From contig NZ_JALEGS010000017.1 in assembly GCF_022763345.1 (NCBI RefSeq), positions 1 through 64,000 on the forward strand: DNA of 64,000 nt. The letters are read 5' to 3'. Shown here one piece after another: positions 62,389 through 64,000 of the stretch (its first letter is position 1; each line of letters starts with the position of its first letter). Below the pieces are notes generated by a model. That model saw nothing but the letters and a program-made list of their open reading frames with translations, searched no databases and had not been told where the DNA came from. Position numbers and translations under genes: made by a program. The stretch comes from Phaeodactylibacter sp. (GTDB lineage Bacteria; Bacteroidota; Bacteroidia; Chitinophagales; Saprospiraceae).

Positions 62389-63471
62389 TTAAATGTTCCT
62401 TCCCCACACCCGCTCCACATACCCCTCCAGCAACGCAATATACCGCTCAATCCCTTCCTCCACTTCTGACACCTTAATGTACTCATCCGCCGTATGCGAG
62501 CGGGCGGAGTCACCGGGCCCGATTTTGACGGTAGGAAAAGGGCAAAGCGCCTGATCGGAAAGCGTGGGCGAGCCATAGGTGGACATACCCAAACCAATAC
62601 CTGCCTGCACCAGCGGGTGGTCTTCGGGGATGCCGCTGGGATTGAGGCGCAGGGAGCGCGGCACGAGTATAGACTGCGTATGGATCTGCAGGTACTCCAG
62701 CACTTCTGCATTGGTGTAATGCTCATTGGTACGCACATCAATCACAAAGTCGCAGCGGTCGGGCACCACATTGTGCTGATGGCCGGCCTTGATTTGCGTC
62801 ACCGTAGCCTTGACTGGCCCCAGCAGGCGGCTGACCTGCTCAAAGCGGTGCTGCCGGATCCACTCGATATCCTTTAGCGCCAGGTAGATGGCGTTGACGC
62901 CTTCGTTGCGGGCCGCGTGACCGGCTATGCCCGTGACTTCTGCTTCAATCACCATGAGCCCGCGCTCGGCTATGGCCAGCTGCATCTGCGTAGGCTCCCC
63001 GATGATGCCCACGGCGATTTCCGGCAGTTCGGGGAGCACCGCAGCAATGCCATTCGCGCCCGAGATTTCCTCCTCAGCGGTGGCTGCCAGGATAAGGTTA
63101 AAGGGCAGGTCTTCCCGTTCGTAAAAGTGCAGGAAAGTGGCGATCAGGCTGACGAGGGGACCGCCGGCGTCGTTGCTGCCCAGGCCGTAGAGTGTGCCGT
63201 CCTCCAGGTCCGGTGAGAAAGGGTCTTTTGTCCAGCCTGCCACCGGCCTGACGGTGTCGTGGTGGGAATTGAGCAGCACGTTGGGCTTGTTTTCGTCGAA
63301 GTGGCGGTTGAAGGCCCAGATGTTGTGCCCCTTTTGGTGCGTAGTTACGCCTGCATCTGTTAGAAAACGGTCGATAATGGCAGCGGTCTCCTCCTCCTCG
63401 CGGGAGAAAGAGGGGGTGGCGATGAGGGATTGCAGCAGGGCGATGGCTTGGGAAGCAAGTGAAATGGACAT
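62389..63471 (-). CDS. M20-family deacylase (ArgE/DapE-like)
   Basis: A 360-residue zinc hydrolase. Metal-binding signatures are LLNSHHDTVRP near residue 70 and LYGLGSNDAGGPLVSL near 100, followed by AATAEEEISGANG near 132, which has the general-base Glu. The dimerisation domain inserts at about 175-285. The arrangement fits N-acetylornithine or N-succinylornithine deacetylase, or succinyl-diaminopimelate desuccinylase. No other arginine genes are adjacent, so the exact substrate is uncertain. Its composition is that of the core genome, marking the right border of the AT-rich accessory region. Confidence 0.87.
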   Translation of the reverse strand: MSISLASQAIALLQSLIATPSFSREEEETAAIIDRFLTDAGVTTHQKGHNIWAFNRHFDENKPNVLLNSHHDTVRPVAGWTKDPFSPDLEDGTLYGLGSNDAGGPLVSLIATFLHFYEREDLPFNLILAATAEEEISGANGIAAVLPELPEIAVGIIGEPTQMQLAIAERGLMVIEAEVTGIAGHAARNEGVNAIYLALKDIEWIRQHRFEQVSRLLGPVKATVTQIKAGHQHNVVPDRCDFVIDVRTNEHYTNAEVLEYLQIHTQSILVPRSLRLNPSGIPEDHPLVQAGIGLGMSTYGSPTLSDQALCPFPTVKIGPGDSARSHTADEYIKVSEVEEGIERYIALLEGYVERVWGRNI

Positions 63472-63607
63472 AGTTGTAGTGACTTAGTCAGCAGGCAATT
63501 TAGGAGAAATTAAATTAACTTGCTTTTTGGAGTGAGTTGTAAAACAAGAGCAACTACCCGGTTCGGCTATCTGTTTTGGATACAGGATGGTTAAAACTAC
63601 ATAGGAG

Positions 63608-64000
63608 ATGAAAAAATCTGAAGAAATATATCAGAAACTAAAAGAGAAACTGACAGACGAGGAGATCGTAGAGCGCTATGTCATCCCTGAAGAAATAAGT
63701 GAGGCGGAACGGCAAGTAGTTGAGGAAGCGTTTAGGGCCATCCGGATGAATATGCTCAAAGAGCGGTCGGAGCAGCAGCGGCTATTGAGCGAGTTGATGC
63801 GCATGAAACTACTGATCAGGGATTATTTAAGAAACAGTCAGTATGATGAGGCTTTCTCCTTTGCTAACCAGCTTCAGGCGTATATTAAGATCATTGACCG
63901 GCCAAAAAAGGATTTTGCGGAAGAAATCGACATCCACCCGACCCGTTTGAGCAGGATACTGTCCGGAAAAGAATGCCCAAACATTGAGTTGGTCTACCGG
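63608..64000 (+). CDS. HTH-domain transcriptional regulator or antitoxin (partial)
   Basis: The gene starts at ATG 63608, preceded by aggag, and runs off the window after 131 codons. It begins MKKSEEIYQKLKEKLTDEEI and is helical (LLSELMRMKLLIRDYLRNSQ). The final part (DFAEEIDIHPTRLSRILSGK) is the helix-turn-helix of an XRE/HigA-type DNA-binding domain. Such proteins are often antitoxins or repressors. The 3' part is missing, so the size of the domain cannot be judged. Confidence 0.7.
   Translation, partial: MKKSEEIYQKLKEKLTDEEIVERYVIPEEISEAERQVVEEAFRAIRMNMLKERSEQQRLLSELMRMKLLIRDYLRNSQYDEAFSFANQLQAYIKIIDRPKKDFAEEIDIHPTRLSRILSGKECPNIELVYR

Overview
The window looks like a chromosome segment of a Bacteroidota bacterium, most likely of the Saprospiria/Lewinella type (inference). 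The signs are type IX secretion sorting domains (type A on two subtilases at 43.1-46.3 and 52.7-54.3 kb, type B/CHU_C on the SprB-repeat protein at 16.4-21.0 kb), TAnnTTTG promoter elements, a CusA-TolC fusion pump, a DUF6089 outer-membrane protein and an F-ATPase operon without atpDC. No rRNA, tRNA or CRISPR array was recognised.

Layout. 0-2.8 kb: a tRNA-queuosine mannosyltransferase-like enzyme, an alpha/beta hydrolase and a PrsW-type membrane protease. 3.0-4.2 kb: an Rpn-type PD-(D/E)XK nuclease gene cut by a 161-bp terminal-inverted-repeat element; its detached 3' part could still act as a small RpnS-like protein. 4.3-14.0 kb: DUF6089 protein, CocE-type hydrolase, HAD phosphatase, an orphan HTH antitoxin-like protein, AlkB-type hydroxylase, a very large NtrY-like sensor kinase and a dienelactone-hydrolase-like lipoprotein. 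14.2-24.2 kb: fused 2-oxoacid dehydrogenase E1, the 1547-residue SprB/cohesin surface protein and PBP1A. 24.2-29.6 kb: atpBEFHAG. 29.7-37.2 kb: DUF192 protein, a RelE-type toxin-antitoxin pair and a heavy-metal efflux operon on the minus strand (His-rich peptide, CusA-TolC fusion, CusB).

37.4-42.3 kb: a tightly coupled six-gene operon with GTP cyclohydrolase II, a RibD-type reductase, an MDR dehydrogenase, a degenerate pterin synthase (QueD/PTPS fold without key residues), a GT-B glycosyltransferase and a quinone oxidoreductase. I infer a GTP-derived pyrimidine or pterin glycoside pathway; this is the best candidate for an undescribed system. 42.5-55.7 kb: a lipoprotein, two T9SS subtilases, two exported proteins, a DUF4174 protein, S41 protease, a FetAB-like ABC exporter, a cluster of short hairpin repeats, a cobalamin-type binding protein and SlyD.

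55.9-62.4 kb is an accessory region that becomes clearly AT-richer. It holds a TPR protein, a DUF4240 protein and three nuclease-like genes in a row (HNH, DUF3883, GIY-YIG), which may form a defence locus. These are followed by a small exported toxin-like protein with an adjacent immunity-like gene, and by decayed genes including a broken second copy of the immunity gene. The window ends with an M20 deacylase and the start of an HTH regulator that runs off the edge.
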